Of a stretch of DNA of 32,670 nt, positions 8,314 through 16,784 are shown piece after piece; the stretch's first letter is position 1; each line of letters begins with the position of its first letter. Under the pieces are notes generated by a model. The model did no database searches. It saw only the letters and a list, made by a program, of their open reading frames with translations, and was not told the DNA's origin. Both the position numbers and the translations under genes were made by a program. The stretch comes from an uncultured Flavobacteriaceae bacterium (lineage in GTDB: Bacteria > Bacteroidota > Bacteroidia > Flavobacteriales > Flavobacteriaceae): assembly GCA_913052585.1 (NCBI GenBank), contig CAJXEB010000025.1, positions 1-32,670 on the forward strand, in the 5' to 3' direction.

Positions 8314-9060
8314 TTATGTAAGCATACCACCGTCAACATTTAAAACTTGACCAGTAATATATGCAGACATATCACTTCCTAAGAATACACAGGTATTTGC
8401 AACTTCTTCAGGAGTACCTCCTCTTTTTAAGGGAATAGCTTCATAATATTGTTTAATAGTTTCTTCACCTAATTTCTCTGTCATTTCAGTAATAATAAAT
8501 CCTGGTGCAATAGCATTACTCCTAATATTTCGAGAACCTAGTTCTATTGCCATTGATTTTGTAAAACCTATAACACCTGCTTTTGAAGCAGCATAATTAC
8601 TTTGACCTGCGTTTCCTTTAACCCCAATAACAGAACTCATATTAATTATAGATCCTTTGCGCTGTTTCAACATTACACGTTGTACAGCCTTGGTCATATT
8701 AAAAACAGATTTTAAGTTAACTTGAATTACACGATCAAAATCTTCTTCACTCATTCGCATCAAAAGATTGTCTTTTGTAATCCCAGCGTTATTTATTAAA
8801 ATATCTATAGATCCAAATTCTTTGTAAACATCTGTAGCTAAATTTTGAGCCTCTTCAAAATTAGACGCATCACTTTTATAGCACTTTACTTTTACTCCTT
8901 CTTTAGAAACTTCAGCTTCAATAGCTTTTGCAGATTCCGCAGATGAGCTATATGTAAATGCTACATTAGCACCATGTTTTGCGAAAACTTCAACAATTGC
9001 TTTACCAATTCCTCTACTACCTCCAGTAATAATTGCTGTTTTACCTTCTAATAATTTCAT
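8314..9060 (-). CDS. fabG: 3-oxoacyl-[acyl-carrier-protein] reductase FabG
   Basis: A 248-residue short-chain dehydrogenase that reduces 3-oxoacyl-ACP with NADPH in type II fatty acid synthesis. The cofactor loop TGGSRGIG is at 12-19, NNAG at 90-93, and the catalytic set Asn115, Ser143, Tyr156 and Lys160 (in SNYAASK) is complete. The C-terminal ITGQVLNVDGGM is diagnostic for FabG. Length matches the family. It is preceded by 234 bases with the sucD terminator. No good promoter was found in that gap. Upstream fabZ and lpx genes on the same strand make a fatty-acid role coherent. Confidence 0.95.
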   Translation of the reverse strand: MKLLEGKTAIITGGSRGIGKAIVEVFAKHGANVAFTYSSSAESAKAIEAEVSKEGVKVKCYKSDASNFEEAQNLATDVYKEFGSIDILINNAGITKDNLLMRMSEEDFDRVIQVNLKSVFNMTKAVQRVMLKQRKGSIINMSSVIGVKGNAGQSNYAASKAGVIGFTKSMAIELGSRNIRSNAIAPGFIITEMTEKLGEETIKQYYEAIPLKRGGTPEEVANTCVFLGSDMSAYITGQVLNVDGGMLT

Positions 9061-9243
9061 GTGTCTTTCGTTATTGTTTTATAATGGTCACAAGTTCTTC
9101 GCTATTAATCAACCCCTTGCGTGTGAGATATTTTTAACATGCGCGTTTCATAAAAATATAAATAACATTTATAAAATTACAAGCACTAATATAATAAGTA
9201 ATTAGCCTATAAATAAACTAAAATAGATGAATTTTTATTAAAT

Positions 9244-9274
9244 AAAAAAAGGGCTAATTATTAGCCCTTTTTTT
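9244..9274 (-). terminator. Intrinsic terminator after sucD
   Basis: GGGCTAA (9251-9257) pairs with TTAGCCC (9261-9267), extended by A/T pairs on both sides. Read on the minus strand, the stem is followed by a T-run from the plus-strand A-run at 9244-9250. It lies 20 bases past the sucD stop. The rest of the 9061-9294 gap shows no gene, and I see no promoter motif in it. Confidence 0.9.
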
Positions 9275-9294
9275 ATATTTAAATCTTTAGAGTT

Positions 9295-10167
9295 TTATCC
9301 TAAAATTTCTTTTACTTTTTTCCCAATTTCGGCAGGAGAATCCACTACATGAATTCCATGAGCTCTCATTATTTTCTTTTTTGCCTGAGCAGTATCATCA
9401 CTTCCTCCAACTATTGCACCTGCGTGCCCCATAGTTCTTCCTGCAGGAGCAGTTTCTCCAGCAATAAAACCAATGATTGGCTTATTACTTCCACTCTCTT
9501 TATACCATTTAGCAGCATCAGCTTCTAGGTTCCCACCTATTTCACCAATCATAACAACACAATTTGTATCCTCATCATTGATTAACATTTGTACAGCATC
9601 TTTTGTAGTAGTACCAATTATTGGATCTCCACCAATTCCTATAGCTGTTGAAATCCCATAACCTTGTTTTACAACTTGGTCTGCAGCTTCATACGTTAAA
9701 GTACCAGATTTAGAAACTAAGCCTACATGTCCTTTTTTAAATACAAAACCTGGCATGATACCAACTTTTGCCTCTCCTGGTGTTATAACTCCAGGACAGT
9801 TAGGCCCAATCAATCTACACTCTTTATCTTTTATATAATCTGAAACCTTAATCATATCGGCAACAGGAATACCTTCTGTAATTGTTATAATTACTTTAAT
9901 CCCAGCTTCTGCAGCTTCCATGATAGCATCTGCTGCAAATGCAGGAGGTACAAAAATAATAGAAGTATCAGCTCCAACTTTTTCAACTGCTTCTGCAACA
10001 GTATTAAAAACTGGTTTATCTAAATGTGTTTGTCCGCCTTTTCCAGGAGTAACACCACCAACTAAGTTAGTGCCGTAATCTATCATTTGACCTGCATGAA
10101 AAGTTCCCTCTCCACCGGTAAATCCTTGTACAATTATCTTTGAATCTTTATTTACTAAAACACTCAT
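9295..10167 (-). CDS. sucD: Succinyl-CoA ligase [ADP-forming] subunit alpha
   Basis: A 290-residue alpha subunit of succinyl-CoA synthetase, which interconverts succinyl-CoA with succinate plus nucleotide triphosphate in the TCA cycle. The CoA-binding fold opens with VQGFTGGEGTFHAGQM; the active-site phosphohistidine is His248 in GRTMGHAGAI; GPNCPGVITPGE is a further family signature. The length equals the E. coli protein. The partner subunit gene sucC is not adjacent, a common arrangement in flavobacteria. A TATATTTG -7 element upstream suggests its own promoter in addition to read-through from the lpx operon. Confidence 0.97.
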   Translation of the reverse strand: MSVLVNKDSKIIVQGFTGGEGTFHAGQMIDYGTNLVGGVTPGKGGQTHLDKPVFNTVAEAVEKVGADTSIIFVPPAFAADAIMEAAEAGIKVIITITEGIPVADMIKVSDYIKDKECRLIGPNCPGVITPGEAKVGIMPGFVFKKGHVGLVSKSGTLTYEAADQVVKQGYGISTAIGIGGDPIIGTTTKDAVQMLINDEDTNCVVMIGEIGGNLEADAAKWYKESGSNKPIIGFIAGETAPAGRTMGHAGAIVGGSDDTAQAKKKIMRAHGIHVVDSPAEIGKKVKEILG

Positions 10168-10201
10168 TTATATGAAATATTAATTGATTTTTTTATTACT
10201 G

Positions 10202-10209
10202 CAAATATA
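10202..10209 (-). promoter_or_regulatory. Putative -7 element of sucD
   Basis: The minus-strand word TATATTTG matches TAnnTTTG and lies 34 bases before the sucD ATG. No clear -33 TTG was found, so it is only a half-site. Confidence 0.35.
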
Positions 10210-10236
10210 CTTTTTTTATAAAAGTTTTAGAGCATT

Positions 10237-10650
10237 TTATACTTTAACTTTATGGTAAGATTCTGTAGTGTCATCCTTTTCAGTAACGGGTTGACTAACC
10301 AAATGTCCACGATACATTTTGTCATCCTTAACTTCCCAAATACCAATAAAATGAGAGATTCCAAGTTCTTCCTCTGGATTCTCTATAGTTCTAATATAAT
10401 ATTTATATCGAATTGTAACATGGTTGCCATCTTGTAACAGGTGACTGATTTCAATTCTTAAATCATTATAAGTTCTTCTAATTTCTAAAAAAAATGCGAC
10501 TAAGTCTTCATAATGCATAATTGTCAATCCATCTGAGCTATTCCAAATTAAAACTAGATCTTTATGGAAATAATTTTCTAAAACAGTTTTATCATTTATA
10601 ATATTCGCTTGATGAAAGTCTTTTATTACTTGCTTTGGGGATTTACTCAT
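10237..10650 (-). CDS. NTF2-like/SnoaL-like domain protein
   Basis: A 137-residue protein with the cone-shaped NTF2/SnoaL-like pattern: an N-terminal helix (KQVIKDFHQANIINDKTVLENYF), then alternating beta strands containing VTIRYKYYIRT and HFIGIWEVKDDKMYRGHLVSQPV. Family members range from isomerases to ligand-binding proteins, so no activity can be assigned. The start codon overlaps the stop of the upstream LpxD-like gene by four bases (ATGA), indicating translational coupling inside the lpx operon. The gene ends 69 bases before sucD starts. Confidence 0.75.
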   Translation of the reverse strand: MSKSPKQVIKDFHQANIINDKTVLENYFHKDLVLIWNSSDGLTIMHYEDLVAFFLEIRRTYNDLRIEISHLLQDGNHVTIRYKYYIRTIENPEEELGISHFIGIWEVKDDKMYRGHLVSQPVTEKDDTTESYHKVKV

Positions 10651-11585
10651 TTTAATTTATCTAATTTATCCAATATTTCAGGTATTAACCTAATAGAAGC
10701 TAATTCTTTATATTTTTTTCTGAAATCATCAGCTGGTGTACCAAAATAAGATTTATGCCCTTCTAATGATTTGCTAACACCACTTTGAGCAGAAATCACT
10801 GCATTTTCACCAATTGTTATTCCGCTTGTGATTCCAGCCTGACCCCAAATAGTAACAAAATCTTCAATAACAACACAACCAGAAATTCCAACCTGTGAAG
10901 CAACTAAACAACGTTTCCCTATTACAGTATCATGACCAATATGTACTTGATTATCTATTTTAGAACCTTCTCCAATGATTGTTGAAGCAGTTACTCCTTT
11001 ATCAATAGTACATAATGCGCCAATATCCACATGGTCTTCTATAACGACATTTCCTCCGCTTAAAAGTTTGTCAAATTTCTCAGGTCTATTTTTATAATAA
11101 AAAGCATCGGCTCCTAATATAGTTCCACTGTGAATGGTTACATTATTTCCTATGACTGTGTTATCATAAATGCATACATTAGAATGGATTAAACAATCGC
11201 TGCCGATTTTAACATTATTCCCAACAAAAACGTTGGGTTGTAAAACCGTATTATCACCAATAATTGCAGATTCTGAAATAGCTGCAGTAGCGGCAATAAA
11301 AGGATTAAAGTGATTGGTTAATTTATTAAAATCTCTAAACGGATCATCAGATATTAACAATGATTTCCCGTCAGGACAAGTTACTTCTTTATTAATTAAT
11401 ATAATTGTTGCTTTAGAAGCTAAGGCTTTATCATAATACTTTGGATGATCAACAAATACGATATCTCCCGGTTCTACCACATGAATTTCATTCATTCCAA
11501 AAACAGGGAACTCAGCATTACCAATATAATCACAATTTAAAATTCTTGCAATATCTTCAATAGTTTGGGGAGTAGAGAATTTCAT
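10647..11585 (-). CDS. LpxD-like acyltransferase, second copy (left-handed beta helix)
   Basis: A 312-residue paralogue of LpxD. The N-terminal third (about 1-100) resembles the uridine-binding domain. Residues about 101-270 are hexapeptide repeats ending in a C-terminal helical segment. His218 in HIGHDTVIG aligns with the catalytic His of LpxD (E. coli His239), so an acyltransferase or related transferase activity is plausible. The region equivalent to the true LpxD GADGFGF reads GADAFYY and is followed by an altered loop, so the substrate may differ from UDP-3-O-acylglucosamine. It lies 12 bases after efp and overlaps the NTF2-like gene by four bases. Automatic annotation often calls it lpxD; I treat it as a paralogue. 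Confidence 0.85.
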   Translation of the reverse strand: MKFSTPQTIEDIARILNCDYIGNAEFPVFGMNEIHVVEPGDIVFVDHPKYYDKALASKATIILINKEVTCPDGKSLLISDDPFRDFNKLTNHFNPFIAATAAISESAIIGDNTVLQPNVFVGNNVKIGSDCLIHSNVCIYDNTVIGNNVTIHSGTILGADAFYYKNRPEKFDKLLSGGNVVIEDHVDIGALCTIDKGVTASTIIGEGSKIDNQVHIGHDTVIGKRCLVASQVGISGCVVIEDFVTIWGQAGITSGITIGENAVISAQSGVSKSLEGHKSYFGTPADDFRKKYKELASIRLIPEILDKLDKLK

Positions 11586-11597
11586 TTATATATTATT

Positions 11598-12164
11598 TTA
11601 TTCTTTTACACGTTCTTGATAATTACTCTTATCAGTATCTATTCTAATTTTATCTCCTTCATTAATAAATAGAGGTACATTAATTTTTGCTCCAGTTTCA
11701 ACAATAGCCGGTTTTGTAGCATTCGTTGCTGTATTTCCTTTAACACCTGGTTCAGTACTTGTAACTTCCAATATCACGTGAGCTGGTAAATCTACTGAAA
11801 GTGGCATATCATCATCAGCATTAATTTGAATAGTAACTGTTTCTCCTTCTTTCATTAAATCTGAATTATCTAACGAATCTTTTTCTAGTTGAATTTGAGA
11901 ATAATCTTCATTATTCATAAAATGATACGTACTCCCTTCATTATATAAGAATTGGAATTTATGAGTTTCTACCCTTACTTCATCAATTTTATGTCCAGCC
12001 GAAAAAGTATTATCAATTACTTTTCCTGAAGTCACACTTTTTAATTTTGTTCTTACAAACGCAGGGCCTTTACCAGGCTTAACGTGCATAAATTCTATAA
12101 TTTTAAAAATATCATGATTATATTTAATACATAATCCTTTTCTAATATCTGAAGTACTTGCCAT
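11598..12164 (-). CDS. efp: Elongation factor P
   Basis: A 188-residue EF-P, which binds the ribosome between P and E sites and relieves stalling at polyproline. The three-barrel family is recognised from STSDIRKGLCI at the start, the domain I loop PGKGPAF (Lys32 at the tip, equivalent to the modified Lys34 of E. coli), SGKVIDNTFSAG, and the C-terminal IRIDTDKSNYQERV. No EpmA/EpmB-type modification gene is in the window, so how or whether Lys32 is modified is unknown. It sits 15 bases after lpxA. Confidence 0.97.
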   Translation of the reverse strand: MASTSDIRKGLCIKYNHDIFKIIEFMHVKPGKGPAFVRTKLKSVTSGKVIDNTFSAGHKIDEVRVETHKFQFLYNEGSTYHFMNNEDYSQIQLEKDSLDNSDLMKEGETVTIQINADDDMPLSVDLPAHVILEVTSTEPGVKGNTATNATKPAIVETGAKINVPLFINEGDKIRIDTDKSNYQERVKE

Positions 12165-12179
12165 AATTATTTTAATTTA

Positions 12180-12962
12180 TTAATTTGAAAAATAACCTTT
12201 CATTATTCCTCTTTTTGAATTTTTTATAAACTGTAGGATTTCATCCCTTTCGGTTGTTGCTTCCATGTCAGCTTCAATAAGTCGAACTGCTTGAGTATTG
12301 TTAAATCCTTTTTGATATAAAGTTCTATAAATATTCTGAATTTCTCTAATTTTTTCAGATTCAAAACCTCTTCTTCTTAATCCTATAGAATTAATTCCAA
12401 CATAGGACATTGGTTCACGCGCTCCTTTTACAAAAGGAGGTACATCTTTTCTAACCAAAGAACCTCCAGTAATAAATGCATGTTGACCTATCGTACAAAA
12501 TTGATGTACGGCTGTCATTCCAGCTAGAATCACATGATTACCTACAGTAACGTGTCCTGCCAGTGTACTGTTATTTGAAAAAATACAATTATCACCCACA
12601 ATACAATCATGAGCAATATGGCAATATGCCATTATTAAACAATTTTTTCCAACCACTGTTTTACCTCTATCAACCGTACCACGATTAATAGTCACATATT
12701 CACGTAAGGTTGTATTATCACCTATTACAACAGTAGTTTCTTCGTCTTGAAATTTTAAATCTTGCGGTACCGCAGAAATTACACATCCTGGAAAAATACT
12801 GCAATTTTTTCCAATACGAGCACCTTCCATAATGGTTACATTAGATCCTATCCAAGTACCTTCACCAATAATTACATTATTATGTATCGTTGTAAATGGT
12901 TCTACTACAACATTTTTAGCGATTTTCGCTCCTGGATGTACGTATGCTAGAGGTTGATTCAT
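12180..12962 (-). CDS. lpxA: Acyl-[ACP]--UDP-N-acetylglucosamine O-acyltransferase LpxA
   Basis: A 260-residue trimeric left-handed beta-helix enzyme that starts lipid A synthesis by acylating UDP-GlcNAc at position 3. Hexapeptide repeats run from about 6 to 190. The catalytic base is His118 in CHIAHDC (E. coli His125), supported by LAGHV and AVHQFC. The C-terminal helical domain has NSIGLRRRGFES and ends KRGIMKGY, both LpxA-specific. Its ATG lies directly after the lpxC-fabZ stop with no gap, so the two are coupled. Confidence 0.97.
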   Translation of the reverse strand: MNQPLAYVHPGAKIAKNVVVEPFTTIHNNVIIGEGTWIGSNVTIMEGARIGKNCSIFPGCVISAVPQDLKFQDEETTVVIGDNTTLREYVTINRGTVDRGKTVVGKNCLIMAYCHIAHDCIVGDNCIFSNNSTLAGHVTVGNHVILAGMTAVHQFCTIGQHAFITGGSLVRKDVPPFVKGAREPMSYVGINSIGLRRRGFESEKIREIQNIYRTLYQKGFNNTQAVRLIEADMEATTERDEILQFIKNSKRGIMKGYFSN

Positions 12963-14369
12963 CTATAAGTTTTTTGTTTTAACAATTTTCGCCATTAATT
13001 CGGCTTCTGCAACTAATATTCCGTTTACATAAGCTTTTCCAGACATTATACAAATTCCTCTTCTAATTGATTCGTCTAAGACAAGATCAAAAATTAAAGT
13101 ATCTCCTGGGGTAACTTGTTTTTTAAATTTAACGTTATTAATTTTTAAAAAGTAAGTTAAATAATTCTCTGGGTCTGGAACCATGCTTAATGCCAATATC
13201 CCTCCTGCTTGAGCCATTGCTTCAACTATTAACACTCCAGGCATAACTGGTGCTCCTGGAAAATGACCTGTAAAAAAAGGTTCGTTCATGGTCACATTCT
13301 TAAGGCCCACTACACGGGTTTCAGTAAGTTCCAAAATTTTATCTACTAATAAAAAAGGAGGTCTATGAGGCAACATATCCATGATGGCATTGATATCCTT
13401 TACAGGTTGTTTAGTTAAATCAAAAACAGGTATTTTATTTCTTTTTTCCGTTTTAATAATTTTTGAAATCTTTTTTGCAAATTGAGTATTTACATAATGC
13501 CCTGGTTTATTTGCGATTACTTTTCCTCTTATTCGAGTTCCAATTAATGCAAGATCACCAATAACATCCAATAATTTATGTCTTGCTGCTTCATTAGGGT
13601 GATTTAATGTAAGATTATCTAAAATTCCATTGGGTTTAACAGCGATATCATCTTTACCAAAAGCAACTCGAAGTTTTTCCATTGTTTCTGGAGACAACTC
13701 TTTATCTACATAAACAATAGCATTGTTTAAATCCCCACCTTTAATTAAACCATGATCTAGTAACATTTCAATTTCATGCAAGAAACTAAAAGTTCGAGAA
13801 TCAGAAATCTCTTTTTTGAACTCTGAAATTTCATTAATAGAGGCATTTTGAGTACCTAGTACATTAGTTCCAAAATCAACCATTGCAGTAAGTTCATATT
13901 TATCTGATGGCATGATCATTATCTCACTTCCAGTTTTTTCATCTTTATAAGAGATTATTTCTTTTACTACATATTCTTCTACAAAAGCTTCTTGTTCAGT
14001 AAAACCAGCGGTTTCTAAAACTTTAATAAAATATTTTGATGAACCATCCATTATTGGAGGCTCTGAAGCATTTAGTTCAATAATACAATTATCAATTTGC
14101 AAACCTACTAAAGCAGCTAACACATGTTCTGAAGTATTTATATTTACTCCATGTTTTTCAAGGTTTGTACTTCTTTGAGTAGTAACCACATAATTAGCAT
14201 CGGCTTCAATAACTGGTTTACCTTCTAAATCTATACGTACAAATGCATATCCATAATTCTCTGGAGCAGGCTTAAAAGTAATGGTTACAGATTTCCCTGT
14301 ATGTAATCCTACACCTGATAGTGATACTTCTTTTGCAATTGTTTTTTGTTTAATATTTAAATTAGTCAT
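12963..14369 (-). CDS. lpxC-fabZ: Bifunctional LpxC deacetylase / FabZ dehydratase
   Basis: A 468-residue natural fusion typical of Bacteroidota. Residues 1 to about 310 are LpxC, the zinc deacetylase committing UDP-3-O-acyl-GlcNAc to lipid A: SGVGLHTGK at the start, zinc ligand His82 in TSEHVLAAL, and RHKLLDVIGDLAL with the second His and Asp. Residues about 320-468 are FabZ, the 3-hydroxyacyl-ACP dehydratase: LPHRPPFLLVD, GHFPGAPVMPGVL with the catalytic His, and VEAMAQAGG with the catalytic Glu. I chose the ATG at 14369; a TTG two codons upstream (14375) is less likely. The start overlaps the lpxD end by eight bases. Confidence 0.96.
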   Translation of the reverse strand: MTNLNIKQKTIAKEVSLSGVGLHTGKSVTITFKPAPENYGYAFVRIDLEGKPVIEADANYVVTTQRSTNLEKHGVNINTSEHVLAALVGLQIDNCIIELNASEPPIMDGSSKYFIKVLETAGFTEQEAFVEEYVVKEIISYKDEKTGSEIMIMPSDKYELTAMVDFGTNVLGTQNASINEISEFKKEISDSRTFSFLHEIEMLLDHGLIKGGDLNNAIVYVDKELSPETMEKLRVAFGKDDIAVKPNGILDNLTLNHPNEAARHKLLDVIGDLALIGTRIRGKVIANKPGHYVNTQFAKKISKIIKTEKRNKIPVFDLTKQPVKDINAIMDMLPHRPPFLLVDKILELTETRVVGLKNVTMNEPFFTGHFPGAPVMPGVLIVEAMAQAGGILALSMVPDPENYLTYFLKINNVKFKKQVTPGDTLIFDLVLDESIRRGICIMSGKAYVNGILVAEAELMAKIVKTKNL

Positions 14370-15387
14370 TCGCAATATTTTTCTCTATTGTATTAAGTCT
14401 ATTAATTATTTTAGGCAGATTTTTAAAATGCACATAACTCTTATTATAATCATTATAAATGAGTGCAGGTGATCCCTGTAATATTTCATTATCCTTTACA
14501 TTTCTACCTATTCCACTTTGCGCTTGTATTCTTACATTGTTTCCTATGGTTAGATGGCCTGCAAATCCAACTTGACCACCAATCATACAATTTTCTCCTA
14601 TTTTGGTAGATCCTGCAATTCCTGTTTGAGCAGCAATAACAGTATTTTTTCCTATTTCTACATTATGAGCAATCTGGATTTGGTTATCCAACTTCACCCC
14701 TTTTCTGATAATTGTAGATCCCAATGTAGCCCTATCTATTGAGGTTGCAGCACCAACATCAACATTATCTTCTATGATCACATTTCCAATTTGCGGAACT
14801 TTTATAAACTCACCTTTTTTATTAGGTGTGAAACCAAAGCCATCGGCTCCAAGAATTGCACTACTATGAATAACACAATTATCTCCTATTTGTGTATCAA
14901 AATATATTTTTGCACCAGAAAATAAAGTGACATTATTACCAATAGTTACATTATCACCTATATAAACATTTGGATAAATTTTTACATTATCACCAATTTT
15001 TACATTATCACCTAAATAAGCAAAAGCACCAATATAAATGTTCTCACCATATTTAGCGCTTTCAGAAATAAAAACCGGTTGTTCGATTCCAGTCTTATTC
15101 ATTTTTACTTGATTATAGTACTCTAGTAATTTTGAAAAAGACTTATATGCGTCATCAACTCTTATTAAGGTAGTACTTATTTTATTTTCAGCTTTAAAAT
15201 TTTTATCTACGATAACAACAGAAGCCTTAGTGGTATAAATATATTGTGTGTATTTTGGATTAGAGAGAAAGCTTAAACTTTCTGGTATTCCTTGTTCAAT
15301 TTTTGAAAGCTTAGAAACTTCTACTTCTGAATTTCCTTCTACTTCACCTTCCAAAATACCTGCTATTTGAGCTGCTGTAAATTTCAA
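14362..15387 (-). CDS. lpxD: UDP-3-O-acylglucosamine N-acyltransferase LpxD
   Basis: A 341-residue LpxD, which adds the N-linked acyl chain in the third step of lipid A synthesis. Residues 1 to about 100 are the uridine-binding domain. Residues about 105-290 are hexapeptide repeats. Signature ILGADGFGF (178-186) and the catalytic His241 in IQIAHNVEIG (E. coli His239) are intact. A C-terminal helix follows. It heads the tight lpxD, lpxC-fabZ, lpxA, efp series, and a candidate -7 element lies just upstream at 15421-15428. Confidence 0.96.
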   Translation of the reverse strand: MKFTAAQIAGILEGEVEGNSEVEVSKLSKIEQGIPESLSFLSNPKYTQYIYTTKASVVIVDKNFKAENKISTTLIRVDDAYKSFSKLLEYYNQVKMNKTGIEQPVFISESAKYGENIYIGAFAYLGDNVKIGDNVKIYPNVYIGDNVTIGNNVTLFSGAKIYFDTQIGDNCVIHSSAILGADGFGFTPNKKGEFIKVPQIGNVIIEDNVDVGAATSIDRATLGSTIIRKGVKLDNQIQIAHNVEIGKNTVIAAQTGIAGSTKIGENCMIGGQVGFAGHLTIGNNVRIQAQSGIGRNVKDNEILQGSPALIYNDYNKSYVHFKNLPKIINRLNTIEKNIAND

Positions 15388-15420
15388 ACTTTATTTTTTA
15401 TAAGAATATTCATTTCCATG

Positions 15421-15428
15421 CAAAAATA
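15421..15428 (-). promoter_or_regulatory. Putative -7 element of the lpxD operon
   Basis: The minus-strand word TATTTTTG fits TAnnTTTG, 33 bases before the lpxD ATG. A -33 partner is not visible and the word is easy to find by chance in such AT-rich DNA. Confidence 0.3.
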
Positions 15429-15442
15429 GAAAAAAAGGTTTA

Positions 15443-16669
15443 TTAATTTGTTTTTGGGAAACACATATAATTTTTAATCACTTTTTTAGACAATGCTTTT
15501 AAGTTAAACTGATCACTTGCATTTGCCACATCGATCACTTTTCCACCTTTTGTGTACAAATTAATAGTCTCTTTTTCCATACTATATGCTTGATTAGTGA
15601 TTTGCCCAGTAAAAACAAAATATGAAGCTTCACTTTCATTAATACTGTATTTTGACATTAAAACTTTTTTTGCATTTTTAATTTTATCTTTCGAAAACTC
15701 TTGTTTTTGGATTTCAATTCTTAATAAATCTCGATTTAATAACATTTGTGAAATATTACTTAATACAAAATCCTCTTCAGATTGCCAAGATTTCATAGCA
15801 GACACAATATCATAGTCATCTAATTTAGCGAAAATATCTAAAGTTTCATTAGTTATATTTTCTTTGGTTACCATTGAGTTTAAAAAATAGGTCAAAGCAG
15901 TACTTGCGTCTAGTTTTATTCCCTTACTCGTAAGCTCTTTTGCTCTTTTTAAAAGTCTAGTGACTAATTGTTCTGCTACAAGACTAGTTTTATGTAAATA
16001 AACCTGCCAATACATCAATCTTCTTGCAAGAATAAATTTTTCAACAGAGTAAATTCCTTTCTCCTCAACTACAATTTTATCTTCAAAAACATTTAGCATA
16101 CTAATCAAACGTTGTGAATTTATGGAGCCTTCAGAAACACCTGTGTAAAAACTGTCTCTCCTTAAATAATCCATTCGATCCATATCCAATTGTCCAGAAA
16201 TTAATTGATAAAGGAACTTTCTAGGGTATTCATTCTTAAATATTTGAATGGCAAGCGTTAATCTGTTGTTAAATTCTTTATTTAATTCGTCCATAAAAAG
16301 CAATGAAATAAACTCATGATCTACGTTTTCTATAATACTATGTTCCATCGCATGCGAAAATGGACCGTGTCCTATATCATGAAGTAAAATAGCTATATAA
16401 AGAGCTTCAGACTCTTCTCCACTGATTTCAATACCTTTAAAACAAAGCACTTGAACCGCTTTTTGCATTAAATGCATGGCGCCTAAAGCATGATGAAAAC
16501 GAGTATGATGTGCACCCGGATAAACCATATAGGACATCCCCATTTGTGTAATTCTACGCAATCGCTGAAAGTATCGATGCTCAATTAATTCGAAAATGAG
16601 TGGACTTGGTATGGTAATAAAACCATAAATTGGATCGTTTATAATTTTGAGTTTGTTTTGCGAATTCAA
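15443..16669 (-). CDS. HD-domain phosphohydrolase (dNTPase-like)
   Basis: A 408-residue HD-superfamily protein. The metal site is visible as RFHHALGAMHL (His60), the LLHDIGHGPFSH doublet (His97-Asp98), and LDMDRMDYLRRDSFYTG, the SAMHD1/dGTPase-like signature. It may hydrolyse dNTPs or a related phosphate ester; the substrate is not inferable. No ATG fits the conserved start (NKLKIINDPIYG), so the TTG at 16669, six bases after an in-frame stop, is chosen. It is divergent from porX across 115 bases and ends 55 bases before lpxD, so it may be cotranscribed with the lipid A operon. Confidence 0.88.
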   Translation of the reverse strand: MNSQNKLKIINDPIYGFITIPSPLIFELIEHRYFQRLRRITQMGMSYMVYPGAHHTRFHHALGAMHLMQKAVQVLCFKGIEISGEESEALYIAILLHDIGHGPFSHAMEHSIIENVDHEFISLLFMDELNKEFNNRLTLAIQIFKNEYPRKFLYQLISGQLDMDRMDYLRRDSFYTGVSEGSINSQRLISMLNVFEDKIVVEEKGIYSVEKFILARRLMYWQVYLHKTSLVAEQLVTRLLKRAKELTSKGIKLDASTALTYFLNSMVTKENITNETLDIFAKLDDYDIVSAMKSWQSEEDFVLSNISQMLLNRDLLRIEIQKQEFSKDKIKNAKKVLMSKYSINESEASYFVFTGQITNQAYSMEKETINLYTKGGKVIDVANASDQFNLKALSKKVIKNYMCFPKTN

Positions 16670-16720
16670 TCTTTAACTTTTTTTTATTAATAAAAGATGA
16701 TTTAATAGGTACTTCGGAAT

Positions 16721-16728
16721 TATTTTTG
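16721..16728 (+). promoter_or_regulatory. Putative -7 element of porX
   Basis: TATTTTTG fits TAnnTTTG, 56 bases before the porX ATG, in the gap between the divergent HD-domain and porX genes. No convincing TTG -33 element is seen at the usual spacing. Confidence 0.35.
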
Positions 16729-16784
16729 CGATACACATTGAAGTTTCTTTTTAAAAATTTCAATTAATTAACAAATATACATAT

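Noticed and set aside
9061-9294. Search for a small RNA or promoter in the gap between sucD and fabG
   Set aside because: Apart from the sucD terminator I found no TAnnTTTG element, no further hairpin and no small reading frame with a plausible start.
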